A stretch of DNA of 64,000 nt, taken from assembly GCF_947495275.1 (NCBI RefSeq), contig NZ_CANLYL010000009.1, positions 62,001 to 126,000 on the forward strand. Reading direction: 5' to 3'. How positions within the stretch are numbered: the stretch's first letter is position 1; each line of letters opens with the position of its first letter. Under the pieces are notes generated by a model that had not been told where the DNA came from, did not search any database, and saw nothing but the letters and a program-made list of their open reading frames with translations. This DNA comes from an uncultured Roseobacter sp. (lineage in GTDB: Bacteria > Pseudomonadota > Alphaproteobacteria > Rhodobacterales > Rhodobacteraceae). The translations under genes and the position numbers were made by a program. This document shows positions 17,011 through 27,593 of this stretch, piece by piece.

Positions 17011-18942
17011 ATGACAGGCCCACAGGCGCGCGGGATGACGCGATACCATGCAAATCGAGCGTTGGAATTATGGGTGTCGTTTCTGGTTCTGCTGACAATG
17101 ATCTACTGGGCCTCTGCCGCAGCCGCCGAGGACAAGATGATCGTCAGTCATGGGTATTCCTTCTATGGCGATCTTACCTATCCGCCCGATTATGAGCATT
17201 TCAGTTATGTAAACCCAGATGCACCCAAGGGCGGTGAGATCGCATTATCTGCCCTCGGCACGTTCGATTCGATGAACCCCTACACCCGGAAAGGTCGCGG
17301 TGGCGCATTGAGCACCATCATGTTCGAGAGCTTGCTGGGAGATGGCAACGGTGGCATCTCGGTGCCTTCTGATGTGTACGGCGAAAGCTATGGGTTATTG
17401 GCAGAACGTTTGGAATATCCCGAAGGCAAGGATTGGGTCATCTTCCACATGCGCAAAGAGGCCAGGTTCTCCAATGGCGATCCGGTGACCGCGCATGACA
17501 TAGCGTTTTCGCATAATCTGCTGCTCGACGATGGTTTGAAGTCCTATGCAGACGCGGTGCGCAAGCGCATTCCTAAGGTCGAGGTCATCGACGATCATAC
17601 GATCAAATTCTATTTCACGCCCGGCATATCTCGCCGTAGCCTGATTGATCAGGTGGGCGGCGTTCCGGCATGGTCGAAAAAGTGGTACGAAGAAAACGAT
17701 GCCAGGTTGGACGAGGCGCGCCTCGTGACCTCGCCTGGTTCCGGCCCTTACATGATTGATACGGTCGATGTGAACCGCCGCATCGTCTACAAGCGTAACC
17801 CTGACTATTGGGGAAAGGATTTGCCGTTCAACGTCGGGCGGCATAATTTCGATCGCATTCGCATCGAATACTTTGGCGACGAAAATGCAGCATTTGAGGC
17901 CTTCAAGGCGGGTGAATATACCTTCAGAACAGAAGGGAACTCACGCCAATGGGCTTCAGCATATGACTTTCCGAAAGTGAAAAACGGGCAGATCATCAAG
18001 AAAGAACTGCCCGATGGATCACCCCCGACACCGTCCGGTATCGTTTTCAATCTTGGTCGCGAGGTTTTCCAGGACAAGCGCGTGCGCGAAGCGGTTTCGC
18101 TTGGCTTCAATTTCGAATGGACCAATGAATCTCTGCAATTTGGTCTTTTCAAACCCCGAGCCTCCTTTACGCAAGACACTGAACTGATGGCGACAGGTGT
18201 TCCCGAGGGGGAAGAGCTGGCGTTTCTGCAATCTCTGGGCGATGTCGTTCCGGCAGATATTCTGACGCAGGAAGCGCGGGTTCCGCATGTATCAAAAGCT
18301 GACAGGCTTCTCGATCGGCGTAACTTGAGGCGGGCGATGAAACTGCTGGAGGAAGCCGGCTGGGGTGTCGACGCAAATGGCAAACGCGTGAATGCGGGTG
18401 GCCAGCCGATGACGCTGACTTTCCTGTTGAATTCCGCTGGCTCCTCGACGCTTCGCGCTGTGGTCGAAAATTTCGCGTCTAACCTGCAAGCCATGGGGAT
18501 CGATGCGATTGTGGAGGCAGTTGATGCCTCGCAGTACACCGCGCGAGAACGCGACCGGGATTATGATCTGGTCTTCGACAGCTATGCTGCGTTCCTTGGG
18601 ACAGGAACAGGCCTCATGCAACGCTACGGATCAGAGGCTGCACAATTCAGCCTGTTCAATCCCGCGGGTCTTGCCAGTCCTTTGGTCGATACGATCATCG
18701 AGGCGTCCTTGCAGGCGCAAAGCTCCGAGGAAGAACGCATCACCCTGACAGCACTCGACCGCGCGTTGCGGTATGAATTTATTATGATCCCCACATGGTA
18801 CAATGACAGCTTCTGGGTGGCTTACTACGATCAGTATGAGCACCCCGAGGAAATACCCGCCTTCGCTTTGGGTCAGCTGGATTTCTGGTGGTACAATCAG
18901 GACAAGGCGGATGCCTTGCGCGCAGCCGGTGCACTGAGGTAA
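17011..18942 (+). CDS. yejA: YejA-type oligopeptide ABC transporter substrate-binding protein
   Basis: A 643-residue periplasmic solute-binding protein of family 5, first gene of the yejABEF peptide importer (the route for microcin C and other peptides in enterobacteria). The N-terminus has a hydrophobic signal segment (about 18-38, ending ASAAAAE). The mature part opens with GYSFYGDLTYPPDYEHF, typical of YejA. GGAGG lies 9 bases before the ATG. The next gene starts 9 bp after the stop, so the four genes form an operon. Confidence 0.9.
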   Translation: MTGPQARGMTRYHANRALELWVSFLVLLTMIYWASAAAAEDKMIVSHGYSFYGDLTYPPDYEHFSYVNPDAPKGGEIALSALGTFDSMNPYTRKGRGGALSTIMFESLLGDGNGGISVPSDVYGESYGLLAERLEYPEGKDWVIFHMRKEARFSNGDPVTAHDIAFSHNLLLDDGLKSYADAVRKRIPKVEVIDDHTIKFYFTPGISRRSLIDQVGGVPAWSKKWYEENDARLDEARLVTSPGSGPYMIDTVDVNRRIVYKRNPDYWGKDLPFNVGRHNFDRIRIEYFGDENAAFEAFKAGEYTFRTEGNSRQWASAYDFPKVKNGQIIKKELPDGSPPTPSGIVFNLGREVFQDKRVREAVSLGFNFEWTNESLQFGLFKPRASFTQDTELMATGVPEGEELAFLQSLGDVVPADILTQEARVPHVSKADRLLDRRNLRRAMKLLEEAGWGVDANGKRVNAGGQPMTLTFLLNSAGSSTLRAVVENFASNLQAMGIDAIVEAVDASQYTARERDRDYDLVFDSYAAFLGTGTGLMQRYGSEAAQFSLFNPAGLASPLVDTIIEASLQAQSSEEERITLTALDRALRYEFIMIPTWYNDSFWVAYYDQYEHPEEIPAFALGQLDFWWYNQDKADALRAAGALR

Positions 18943-18951
18943 CGGCCGACC

Positions 18952-20040
18952 ATGGGCGCCTATATTGTCAGAAGGTTACTACTGATCATCCCCACGTTGT
19001 TGGGGATCATGCTGATTAACTTTGCCCTTGTTCAATTCGTCCCCGGCGGCCCGGTGGAACAGGCCATTGCGCGGATTCAGGGAGGCGGTGACGTTTTCGA
19101 AGGGTTCGCTGGCGCGGGCAACGATGCGGGTAATTCGGAGCTTCCCAGCAATGACAGCCAATACGTCGGCGCGCGCGGCCTGCCGCCGGAATTCATCGAA
19201 GAGCTGGAGAAGGAATTCGGTTTCGACAAACCACCCGTCGAACGTTTCCTGAACATGATCTGGAACTACTCGCGGTTCGATTTTGGCGAGAGCTATTTCC
19301 GTTCCATCTCGGTCATCGACCTGATCAAGGAAAAATTGCCGGTCTCGATCACTCTCGGCCTGTGGTCGACACTGATTGCCTATCTGGTCTCGATCCCGCT
19401 GGGCATTCGCAAGGCGGTGAAAGACGGTTCCAGCTTCGATACCTGGACGTCAGGCGCGATTATCGCCGCCTATGCTATCCCCGGATTTCTCTTTGCGATC
19501 CTGCTGCTTGTGCTTTTCGCAGGCGGGTCCTACTGGCAAATCTTTCCCTTGCGCGGTCTGACATCGGATAATTTCGATCAGCTCAGCCCACTGGGCAAGG
19601 TGGCGGATTACTTCTGGCACATCGCGCTACCGGTGCTGGCCTCGACCATATCGGCCTTTGCGACCCTGACGTTGCTGACCAAAAACAGTTTTCTCGACGA
19701 GATCAAAAAACAATATGTCATCACGGCGCGGGCCAAGGGCTTGTCTGAGCGCAAAGTGCTTTATGGTCATGTGTTCCGCAATGCGATGCTGATCGTGATC
19801 GCGGGGTTTCCGGCCGTCTTCATCGGGGTTTTCTTCGGGGGATCGCTGATCATCGAAACCATTTTCAGTCTGGACGGCCTGGGCCGTTTGGGCTTTGAGG
19901 CCGCCGTGGCGCGAGACTACCCGATCGTCTTTGGCACCCTATTCATTTTCGGGCTGATCGGATTGCTGGTCGGGATCATCTCCGACCTGATGTATGTGTT
20001 GGTTGATCCGCGCATCGATTTTGAACGGAGAGAGGGCTGA
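18952..20040 (+). CDS. yejB: YejB-type ABC transporter permease
   Basis: A 362-residue inner-membrane permease. It begins with the DppB/YejB helix ([20 protein letters not shown]) and has a periplasmic insert with a Gly/Asn-rich stretch (about 45-75). The binding-protein-dependent transport domain carries the EAA-loop motif [15 protein letters not shown]. The gene overlaps yejE by one base at the stop/start (TGATG), which suggests translational coupling. Confidence 0.92.
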   Translation: MGAYIVRRLLLIIPTLLGIMLINFALVQFVPGGPVEQAIARIQGGGDVFEGFAGAGNDAGNSELPSNDSQYVGARGLPPEFIEELEKEFGFDKPPVERFLNMIWNYSRFDFGESYFRSISVIDLIKEKLPVSITLGLWSTLIAYLVSIPLGIRKAVKDGSSFDTWTSGAIIAAYAIPGFLFAILLLVLFAGGSYWQIFPLRGLTSDNFDQLSPLGKVADYFWHIALPVLASTISAFATLTLLTKNSFLDEIKKQYVITARAKGLSERKVLYGHVFRNAMLIVIAGFPAVFIGVFFGGSLIIETIFSLDGLGRLGFEAAVARDYPIVFGTLFIFGLIGLLVGIISDLMYVLVDPRIDFERREG

Positions 20041-21146
20041 TGGCGCTTTCCCCACTCAATCAGCGACGCTGGCGCAATTTCAAACGCAACAAGCGTGCCT
20101 TCTGGTCGCTCTGGATATTCGCGGTGCTTTTCGGGCTTTCGCTGATCGCCGAGTTTATCGCTTATGACAAGCCAATCCTCGTGCAATACCGGGGCAGCTA
20201 CTACACGCCGATCTGGAATTTTTACCCGGAAACTGAATTTGGCGGCGATTTCCAGACGGAAGCGGTCTACCGCGATCCTGAGGTCAAATGCCTGATCGAA
20301 ACCGGTGGCCTGCTGGAGTGTTTCGACGATCCGGAGCTTTATTACGAGGACGCCCAGGACGGTATCGTCGACGGGGAGGAGATCGAGAAGGGCTGGGCGA
20401 TCTGGCCGCTCATTCCCTATTCCTTTGATACGGCGGTGGATCGCCCCGGGGCGGCCCCTTTGCCCCCGAACGGTCAGAACCTGCTGGGAACCGACGGCAC
20501 CAAACGGGACGTTCTGGCGCGGGTCATTCACGGGTTCCGGTTGTCGATCTTCTTTACGCTGCTGGTGACGGGCGCTTCCAGTTTGATTGGGATCATCGCG
20601 GGTGCCGTACAGGGCTTTTTCGGCGGCAAGACCGACCTGATTTTCCAGCGGGTGATTGAAATATGGGCCTCCACCCCGTCGCTTTATGTGATCATCATCA
20701 TGTTCGCCATTCTGGGTCGAAGTTTCTGGCTGCTGGTGATCCTGCTTGTGCTTTTCAGTTGGACATCTCTGGTCGGGGTCGTGCGTGCCGAATTCCTGCG
20801 CGCCCGCAATCTTGAATATGTCCGCGCGGCACGCGCATTGGGGGTCAGCAACGTCACGATCATGTTCCGTCACATGCTGCCGAACGCCATGGTCGCGATG
20901 CTGACCATGCTGCCTTTCATCATTACCGGAACCATTTCAACGCTGGCCATTCTCGACTTTCTCGGGTTTGGTCTGCCGTCCTCCGCCCCCTCGCTGGGGG
21001 AGTTGACCCTTCAGGCCAAGCAAAACCTGCAGGCACCCTGGCTCGCCTTCACCGCTTTTTTCACCTTCGCGATCATGCTGTCGCTGCTGGTGTTCATTTT
21101 CGAGGGCATCCGCGATGCCTTCGATCCGCGAAAGACCTTTTCATGA
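20040..21146 (+). CDS. yejE: YejE-type ABC transporter permease
   Basis: A 368-residue permease partner of YejB. It has the NKRAFWSLWIF N-terminal helix of the DppC/YejE group and a long periplasmic loop (about 45-135) with the IEKGWAIWPLIPYS segment typical of YejE. The transport domain holds AARALGVSNVTIMFRHMLPN as the ATPase-contact loop. Its last bases overlap yejF by four (ATGA). Confidence 0.92.
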   Translation: MALSPLNQRRWRNFKRNKRAFWSLWIFAVLFGLSLIAEFIAYDKPILVQYRGSYYTPIWNFYPETEFGGDFQTEAVYRDPEVKCLIETGGLLECFDDPELYYEDAQDGIVDGEEIEKGWAIWPLIPYSFDTAVDRPGAAPLPPNGQNLLGTDGTKRDVLARVIHGFRLSIFFTLLVTGASSLIGIIAGAVQGFFGGKTDLIFQRVIEIWASTPSLYVIIIMFAILGRSFWLLVILLVLFSWTSLVGVVRAEFLRARNLEYVRAARALGVSNVTIMFRHMLPNAMVAMLTMLPFIITGTISTLAILDFLGFGLPSSAPSLGELTLQAKQNLQAPWLAFTAFFTFAIMLSLLVFIFEGIRDAFDPRKTFS

Positions 21147-22723
21147 CCGCGCTGTTGGATGTCAAAGACCTGCGGGTGAGCTTCCGGCAGGACGGGGCAC
21201 TGACCGAAGCGGTCAAGGGCGTGAGCTTCGCTGTCGAGCGCGGCGAGACCGTTGCCCTGGTGGGCGAATCCGGTTCCGGCAAATCGGTCTCAGCGTTGTC
21301 GACGGTTTCCTTGCTGGGCGAGAGCGCGGAAGTGTCGGGCTCGGTCACCTATGACGGACAGCAGATGATCGGCGCCGGTGAGGATTTGTTGCGTAAGGTG
21401 CGCGGCAATGACATCAGTTTCATCTTTCAGGAGCCGATGACATCGCTCAACCCGCTGCACACGATAGAAAAGCAATTGGGTGAAAGCCTTGCGCTGCACC
21501 AGGGGCTTGCCGGATCAGAGGCACGTGCCAGAATTCTGGACCTGCTGGAACAGGTGGGCATTCAGGATGCGGAAAGCCGGATAACAAGCTACCCGCATCA
21601 ATTGTCTGGCGGACAACGCCAGCGTGTCATGATCGCGATGGCGCTGGCCAACAAGCCGGACGTTCTGATCGCGGACGAGCCGACGACCGCGCTGGATGTC
21701 ACCATTCAGGCACAAATTCTGGATCTGCTGAAAGAGCTCAAAGACCGCATGGGTATGGGGCTTTTGTTCATCACCCATGATCTGGGGATCGTGCGCCGCA
21801 TCGCGGATCGCGTCTGCGTCATGCAAAAGGGCGAGATCGTCGAAACCGGACCGACGCGCGAGATTTTCGAGAGCCCCAAACACCCCTACACGATCAAGCT
21901 GCTGAGTGCCGAGCCTTCAGGCGCGCCCGCGCCGGTGCCCGAAAATGCGGAAGTTGTGGCCAAGGCGGAAAATCTGAAAATCTGGTTTCCGATTCAGGCG
22001 GGTTTGCTGCGCCGCACGGTGGGGCATGTCAAGGCGGTGAACGACGCAAGTTTCACAGTACGAGCTGGCGAAACCATCGGTATCGTGGGCGAAAGCGGAT
22101 CGGGCAAGACGACGCTCGCACTCGCTCTCATGCGGCTGATCTCGTCAGAGGGGCAGATCGTTTTCATGGGGCAGGACGTGCGTCAATGGTCCACGCGGCA
22201 GCTGCGAGGATTGCGCAAGGACATGCAAATTGTCTTTCAAGACCCTTTTGGCAGTCTCAGCCCGCGGATGACCTGTGCGCAGATCATCTCCGAAGGTCTG
22301 GGCATTCACCAGGTGGACGCCGACCGAGACCCGCGCGAACTTGTACGAGAGGTGATGGTCGAGGTGGGTCTCGATCCCGAAACCATGGACCGCTATCCTC
22401 ACGAGTTTTCGGGAGGGCAGCGTCAAAGGATTGCGATTGCCCGTGCCATGGTGCTGCGACCGCGCCTGCTGGTGCTGGATGAGCCAACCTCGGCGCTGGA
22501 CATGACCGTTCAGGTGCAGATCGTCGATCTGTTGCGGAACTTGCAGCAAAAATACGGGTTGGCCTATATCTTCATCAGCCACGACCTGAATGTGGTGCGC
22601 GCGATGTCTCATCAGGTCATCGTCATGAAACGCGGGGACGTGATCGAAGTTGGCGATGTCGACAAGATATTCGATGCACCGTCCGAGGAATACACTCAAA
22701 CCCTGCTGCAAGCTGCGACCTGA
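21143..22723 (+). CDS. yejF: YejF-type dual ATP-binding ABC transporter protein
   Basis: A 526-residue cytoplasmic ATPase with two fused nucleotide-binding domains, as in YejF. Domain 1 has GESGSGKS (about 38-45), LSGGQRQR and [10 protein letters not shown]. Domain 2 has GESGSGKTT (about 316-324), FSGGQRQR and [10 protein letters not shown]-terminal oligopeptide-transporter segments ([16 protein letters not shown]) follow each. It powers import through YejB/YejE and closes the operon, ending 8 bp from convergent hemN. Confidence 0.93.
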   Translation: MTALLDVKDLRVSFRQDGALTEAVKGVSFAVERGETVALVGESGSGKSVSALSTVSLLGESAEVSGSVTYDGQQMIGAGEDLLRKVRGNDISFIFQEPMTSLNPLHTIEKQLGESLALHQGLAGSEARARILDLLEQVGIQDAESRITSYPHQLSGGQRQRVMIAMALANKPDVLIADEPTTALDVTIQAQILDLLKELKDRMGMGLLFITHDLGIVRRIADRVCVMQKGEIVETGPTREIFESPKHPYTIKLLSAEPSGAPAPVPENAEVVAKAENLKIWFPIQAGLLRRTVGHVKAVNDASFTVRAGETIGIVGESGSGKTTLALALMRLISSEGQIVFMGQDVRQWSTRQLRGLRKDMQIVFQDPFGSLSPRMTCAQIISEGLGIHQVDADRDPRELVREVMVEVGLDPETMDRYPHEFSGGQRQRIAIARAMVLRPRLLVLDEPTSALDMTVQVQIVDLLRNLQQKYGLAYIFISHDLNVVRAMSHQVIVMKRGDVIEVGDVDKIFDAPSEEYTQTLLQAAT

Positions 22724-22731
22724 AATTCCCT

Positions 22732-24087
22732 TCAGATCGCGGAGGCGTGCCCGGCCCCAGACATGTCATAGGCGTCGAAATGCCGCGCGATGATCCGCGT
22801 CAGCGGTTGTCCCTCGGGCAGAATGCGTAGACCGCGTTTTGTGACCTGTACGATATCGCCGAACTGCTCCGCTGCATCTTTGATCAGGCGCGTAACCTGT
22901 CCTTCGCTGTTTGGGAAACGGGTCGTGATATCGGAGGTTTGTACTTCGAAATCGCACATGATTGCTTCGATGATACGGGCACGAAGCGTATCCTGACCGG
23001 AAAAGACATGCCCTCGGGCCGTTGAAAACCTGCCACTCTCAATAGCTTTGACATGAGCAGAGGTTGCGGCGGCATTTTGGGCATAACCCTGCGGGAATTT
23101 TGAAATCGCCGACGCGCCAAGCCCAACCAGCGTGTCTGCAGGGTCATCGGTATATCCTTGGAAATTTCGTTTGAGTTGGCCCGCTTTCGCAGCGATGGCC
23201 AATCGATCCTCGGGCGTTGCGAAATGGTCGATACCGATCTGATGATATCCATCCCACTCGAAAAGTTTGCGCGCGGTCTCAAAGAGGCGCAGTCGGTGTT
23301 CCGGTGCTGGCAATGCGTCGCTGGGGATCAATGACTGGCGCCGCGCCATCCAGGGCACATGCGCGTACCCAAAAAGTGCCACGCGATCGGGGTTGAGGGT
23401 CAGTAATTTCTGCACCGATGTGGCGATCCGTGCTTCGTCCTGGTGGGGCAATCCGAAAAGGATGTCAGCATTCAGCGAGGTGATGCCTGATTCTCGCAGC
23501 ATTTCCACAGCCGTCCGGGTGATTCCAAACCCCTGAATGCGGCCAATGGTGGTTTGCACCTCGGGGTCGAAATCCTGCACGCCGATAGAGGCGCGCGTCA
23601 TGCCGACATCGGCCAGCGCCCTGACCCGTTCCGCATCGATTTCGTTGGGGTCGATTTCGACCGAAAACTCCGCATCGGGCGCGAGTGGCACCACGTGCTC
23701 TACCGCCTGAGCGAGATCGCGGATCATTTCCGCGGACAGAAGCGTTGGCGTACCCCCGCCCCAATGCATCCGGCTCAGCCGAACACCGCTGGGCAGGCAA
23801 CGCCCGAGCAAGGCAATTTCCTTCTTCAAGGTATTCAGGTAGCCTGCAACGGGGGACAGGGTTTTCGTGCCTTGGGTTCTACAGGCGCAGAACCAGCACA
23901 GCCTGCGGCAGAAGGGTATGTGCAGGTAGAGCGATATCTGGCTGTCCGGGGCGATGGACCTGATCCATTCTTGCATCTGGTCAGATCCTATCGCAGGTTT
24001 GAACTGAGGCGCTGTCGGGTAGCTTGTGTAGCGGGGGACCATCGCGTCAAAAAGCCCCAGCTTTGCTAATTTGGATGTCATAGGCAT
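22732..24087 (-). CDS. hemN: Oxygen-independent coproporphyrinogen III oxidase
   Basis: A 451-residue radical SAM enzyme that converts coproporphyrinogen III to protoporphyrinogen IX without oxygen. The [4Fe-4S] cluster motif is C60, C64, C67 in FCRRLCWFC, with the extra C69 of true HemN. GGGTPTLL and the C-terminal HemN domain follow. The length matches genuine HemN rather than HemW. It is divergent from fnrL with an FnrL box between them. The start may be 24087 or the ATG at 24081; see the regulatory site entry. It complements aerobic hemF located about 15 kb away. Confidence 0.93.
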   Translation of the reverse strand: MPMTSKLAKLGLFDAMVPRYTSYPTAPQFKPAIGSDQMQEWIRSIAPDSQISLYLHIPFCRRLCWFCACRTQGTKTLSPVAGYLNTLKKEIALLGRCLPSGVRLSRMHWGGGTPTLLSAEMIRDLAQAVEHVVPLAPDAEFSVEIDPNEIDAERVRALADVGMTRASIGVQDFDPEVQTTIGRIQGFGITRTAVEMLRESGITSLNADILFGLPHQDEARIATSVQKLLTLNPDRVALFGYAHVPWMARRQSLIPSDALPAPEHRLRLFETARKLFEWDGYHQIGIDHFATPEDRLAIAAKAGQLKRNFQGYTDDPADTLVGLGASAISKFPQGYAQNAAATSAHVKAIESGRFSTARGHVFSGQDTLRARIIEAIMCDFEVQTSDITTRFPNSEGQVTRLIKDAAEQFGDIVQVTKRGLRILPEGQPLTRIIARHFDAYDMSGAGHASAI

Positions 24088-24121
24088 GGTGATGGCTTAA
24101 AGTGCCAAGTGTCGACTGACC

Positions 24122-24135
24122 TTGATACAGATCAA
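24122..24135. promoter_or_regulatory. FnrL/FNR box between hemN and fnrL
   Basis: Perfect dyad TTGATACAGATCAA (TTGAT-N4-ATCAA). For hemN the centre (24128.5) is about 39-41 bases before a start point near 24087-24089, with TTTAAG at 24101-24096 as a possible -10, so a class II activated promoter is likely. For fnrL the site is only 26 bases before the ATG, which suggests autorepression. Confidence 0.88.
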
Positions 24136-24160
24136 AAAAAGGATCGCGCAATTGCAACAG

Positions 24161-24895
24161 ATGGTGTCGCCTGCTTTCAAAAACTGCGAGGAGTGCCCTA
24201 TTCGGCATCGCGCTGTTTGCGCAAAATGCGACAGCGATGAATTGGCGTTGTTGGAAGACATCAAGTACTACCGGAGTTTCAGCGCCGGCCAGCATGTGAT
24301 GTGGGCCGGAGACCAGATGGATTTCGTGGCCTCAGTGGTCTCGGGTGTGGCTTCCTTGACGCAGACCATGGAAGACGGGCGCACGCAGATGGTCGGATTG
24401 CTGTTGCCGTCTGACTTTGTCGGGCGACCGGGTCGCAATATTGCGACCTATACTGTTACGGCAACATCAGATCTGTTGATGTGTTGTTTTAGGCGCAAAC
24501 CATTCGAGCAGATGATCGACAGCACACCGCATGTGGCGCACCGCCTGCTGGAAATGACCCTGGACGAGTTGGATGCGGCGCGAGAGTGGATGCTTGTTCT
24601 TGGGCGTAAAACCGCGCGGGAAAAAATCGCCAGCCTGTTGTCGATCATTGCGCGCCGGGACGCTGCGCTGGGTACTGCGAACCCGGGCAAGGCCTTGACG
24701 TTCGAACTACCACTGACACGGGAAGCCATGGCCGATTACCTTGGATTGACGCTTGAGACCGTCAGCAGACAAATGTCGGCTCTGAAACGCGATCAGATAA
24801 TCACGCTTTCGGGAAAGCGCCGGATTACCGTCCCTGACATGGATAAACTGCTTTTGGAAGCCGGTGATGATAGCGATGGCGGCTTCCTGATCTGA
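24161..24895 (+). CDS. fnrL: Oxygen-responsive Crp/Fnr-family regulator FnrL
   Basis: A 244-residue global anaerobic regulator. N-terminal cysteines C9, C12, C20 and C23 (NCEEC...CAKC), with a later Cys pair near LLMCC, can supply the oxygen-labile [4Fe-4S] ligands. A cyclic-nucleotide-like fold and C-terminal HTH follow. The recognition helix ETVSRQ has the Glu and Ser-Arg that in FNR read TTGAT. I start at ATG 24161 because the upstream in-frame TTG (24122) is part of the FNR box itself. It lies between hemN and the cco genes, as in Rhodobacter. Confidence 0.9.
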   Translation: MVSPAFKNCEECPIRHRAVCAKCDSDELALLEDIKYYRSFSAGQHVMWAGDQMDFVASVVSGVASLTQTMEDGRTQMVGLLLPSDFVGRPGRNIATYTVTATSDLLMCCFRRKPFEQMIDSTPHVAHRLLEMTLDELDAAREWMLVLGRKTAREKIASLLSIIARRDAALGTANPGKALTFELPLTREAMADYLGLTLETVSRQMSALKRDQIITLSGKRRITVPDMDKLLLEAGDDSDGGFLI

Positions 24896-24934
24896 CAGGA
24901 ACTTCCCGGAGCCGCCACCGCGCGCCGAAGCCCG

Positions 24935-25771
24935 TTAGTGGGCCATGAATACCGGAGCTTTTGCATGTTCCAGCATTTCCCGGGTGGCGCCCCCCAGGAC
25001 CGCCTCGCGAAACCGGGAATGACCATATCCTCCCATCACCAGCATCTGCGAGTTGGTTTCAGTAACGTGTCGCTGAAGTCTTTCACTGACTTTCGCGCCA
25101 CCGCGAGACATCACCTGAATGTCGCAATTCACGCCGTGACGGGACAGCATGACCGCAAGCGCGCCGCCCGGATCGGACCGGTCGGCAGCGTGCTCGGGCG
25201 GATCAATGATCGCGATGTGCACACTCTTTGCGGCGGACAATATTGGCATCGCGGATCGCACCGCGCGCAATGCCTCTGAACTTTCGTTCCACCCAATGAC
25301 CACATTTTCCGGAATGGCTTGTCCTTGGGTATCGGGCACCACGATTGTCGGGCAGGCGGCATCAAAGAGCATTGTTTCAAGAATCAGCGTGTCCCCGTCA
25401 TGGCTGTCGTCGCGGTAGGGAAGTGGCACCACGCAGAGATCGGCGAACCGGGCAGTGCGTGTCAGGGGCCGCCCGGCATCTGCCAAAGTGGCAACTGCGT
25501 TTGAGGCATTCCATCGCAGCGTCGCTTTTTCCAACCACGCTGCCGTCTGAACACGGACGGCTTCAGCCTTGTTGTGCGCTTCTTCGATCGCTGCCTGCAT
25601 GATGATGGCGTTGGCACCGGCCTCGTAATAGTTAGCGCGTGAGCGATCGACCCCAAGGCACATAACCTCAAGATGAGCGTCATGAGACTCCGCAAGGGCC
25701 GCTGCCTGCTCCAGAGCCGCCTTGTTCGACTCAAACGAAGTTATGGCGGTGAAGATCGTTTTGTAAGACAT
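24935..25771 (-). CDS. Tandem universal stress protein (UspA family)
   Basis: A 278-residue protein with two UspA-like halves. The first opens with YKTIFTAITSFESN. The second ends with the nucleotide-binding-type segment MGGYGHSRFREAVLGG, near G-x2-G-x9-G(S/T). It is predicted to be cytoplasmic. The ATG at 25771 follows an AGGA-containing site; an upstream in-frame start at 25789 is less likely. It sits between fnrL (convergent) and ccoN (divergent). The FnrL box at 25864 is shared with ccoN and may also control this gene. Confidence 0.88.
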   Translation of the reverse strand: MSYKTIFTAITSFESNKAALEQAAALAESHDAHLEVMCLGVDRSRANYYEAGANAIIMQAAIEEAHNKAEAVRVQTAAWLEKATLRWNASNAVATLADAGRPLTRTARFADLCVVPLPYRDDSHDGDTLILETMLFDAACPTIVVPDTQGQAIPENVVIGWNESSEALRAVRSAMPILSAAKSVHIAIIDPPEHAADRSDPGGALAVMLSRHGVNCDIQVMSRGGAKVSERLQRHVTETNSQMLVMGGYGHSRFREAVLGGATREMLEHAKAPVFMAH

Positions 25772-25863
25772 GATCCTAGTCCTTTCCAAACGGGTATGTT
25801 CGGTATCATACTCGCGTTACGTGTGCGGACATTGATCAGTGTCAGCCAAATTGCCTGCTGCGC

Positions 25864-25877
25864 TTGATGCAGATCAA
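25864..25877. promoter_or_regulatory. FnrL/FNR box between the usp gene and ccoN
   Basis: Perfect dyad TTGATGCAGATCAA, centred 98.5 bases before the ccoN ATG and 99.5 before the usp start. It is the likely FnrL activation site of the cco operon and possibly of the divergent gene. Confidence 0.88.
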
Positions 25878-25968
25878 AGCGGCGCAGTGCGTTGCCGGGC
25901 AAAACCCGGCCATACCACGAACATCCGCGTGTCTTTGCGCGTGGACAACCGGAAGGGAACCCGGAGCA

Positions 25969-27582
25969 ATGAATACCGGAACACAGAACTATGTGAAGCT
26001 GGTGGTCCTGGCACTTGCCACGCTGTTTGCGATGATTGCCGCAAGTTACGCGCGTGATCTGGCCTATCAGGTCCATATGGTGATTTTCATGATCGTGGGC
26101 GCAGGCCTGTTTCTGACGACCCTGCGCGCAACGGATGAACCGATAAAGCCAATACCGACCAATGAATATTTTGACAGCGTGGTGCGCGCGGGCGTCATTG
26201 CCACTGCGTTCTGGGGTGTTGTCGGGTTTCTGGTCGGTGTGGTGATTGCTTTCCAACTGGCGTTCCCAAGCCTGAATTTCGAGTGGGCGGAGGGCTATGC
26301 CAACTTTGGCAGGTTGCGACCGCTGCACACATCGGCGGTGATTTTTGCCTTTGGCGGTAATGCTTTGATCGCCACATCCTTTTTCGTCGTGCAACGCACA
26401 TCCGCCGCGCGGCTCTGGGGCGGCAATCTGGGATGGTTCGTCTTTTGGGGGTATCAGCTTTTCATTGTTCTGGCTGCAACGGGCTATCTGCTCGGCGGTA
26501 CGCAATCAAAAGAATACGCTGAACCCGAATGGTACGTGGATATCTGGCTGACCATCGTCTGGGTCGCCTATCTGGCCTGTTTCCTCGGCACTATCGTCAA
26601 GCGTAAAGAGCCACATATCTACGTGGCGAACTGGTTCTTTCTGGGCTTCATCGTGACTGTTGCGATGCTGCATATCGTCAACAATATTTCCATCCCGGTC
26701 TCCATCTGGGGCAGCAAATCGGTGCAGGTCTTCTCAGGCGTGCAGGATGCGATGGTGCAATGGTGGTACGGCCACAACGCTGTCGGCTTTTTCCTGACCG
26801 CAGGTTTTCTGGGCATGATGTATTACTTCGTGCCCAAACAGGCCGAACGCCCCGTGTTCTCCTACAAGCTGTCGATCATCCACTTCTGGGCGCTGATCTT
26901 CCTCTACATCTGGGCGGGTCCGCACCATCTGCACTACACAGCGCTGCCCGATTGGGCATCAACTCTGGGCATGGTTTTCTCGATCATCCTTTGGATGCCA
27001 AGCTGGGGCGGTATGATCAACGGTCTGATGACGCTGCAAGGCGCCTGGGACAAGCTGCGCACTGACCCGGTGCTGCGGATGATGGTGACCAGCCTGGCCT
27101 TCTACGGCATGTCTACATTTGAGGGGCCGATGATGTCGATCCGTTCGGTCAATTCGCTGTCGCATTACACCGACTGGACCATTGGCCATGTGCATTCCGG
27201 TGCCCTGGGCTGGAACGGTCTGATCACATTCGGTGCGCTCTACTATCTTGTGCCGGTGCTTTGGAAGCGCGAGCGTCTCTATTCCCTGTCGCTGGTCAGC
27301 TGGCACTTCTGGCTCGCCACAATCGGCATCGTGCTTTACGCCGCATCCATGTGGGTGACCGGCATCATGGAAGGTCTGATGTGGCGCGAAGTCGATGCAA
27401 ACGGCTTCCTTGTGAACAGCTTTGCCGACACCGTCAGCGCCAAGTTCCCGATGTATGTGGTGCGCGGGCTGGGGGGCGTCCTGTTTCTCTCCGGTGCGGT
27501 GATCATGTGCTATAACCTATGGATGACTGTTCGAGCTGCGCCTGCCAAGGCCGCTCTCGGCACAGCCGTCCCCGCTGAATAA
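25969..27582 (+). CDS. ccoN: Cytochrome c oxidase cbb3-type, subunit I (CcoN)
   Basis: A 537-residue, roughly twelve-helix catalytic subunit with heme b and the heme b3-CuB centre of the high-affinity cbb3 oxidase. Conserved histidine segments include [31 protein letters not shown] and [15 protein letters not shown]. The ATG at 25969 is preceded by CCGGAG; the frame is open back to the FnrL box but that part is leader. It reduces oxygen to water at the inner membrane and is the first gene of ccoNOQP, under an FnrL box. Confidence 0.96.
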   Translation: MNTGTQNYVKLVVLALATLFAMIAASYARDLAYQVHMVIFMIVGAGLFLTTLRATDEPIKPIPTNEYFDSVVRAGVIATAFWGVVGFLVGVVIAFQLAFPSLNFEWAEGYANFGRLRPLHTSAVIFAFGGNALIATSFFVVQRTSAARLWGGNLGWFVFWGYQLFIVLAATGYLLGGTQSKEYAEPEWYVDIWLTIVWVAYLACFLGTIVKRKEPHIYVANWFFLGFIVTVAMLHIVNNISIPVSIWGSKSVQVFSGVQDAMVQWWYGHNAVGFFLTAGFLGMMYYFVPKQAERPVFSYKLSIIHFWALIFLYIWAGPHHLHYTALPDWASTLGMVFSIILWMPSWGGMINGLMTLQGAWDKLRTDPVLRMMVTSLAFYGMSTFEGPMMSIRSVNSLSHYTDWTIGHVHSGALGWNGLITFGALYYLVPVLWKRERLYSLSLVSWHFWLATIGIVLYAASMWVTGIMEGLMWREVDANGFLVNSFADTVSAKFPMYVVRGLGGVLFLSGAVIMCYNLWMTVRAAPAKAALGTAVPAE

Positions 27583-27593
27583 GGAGGGGCGAG

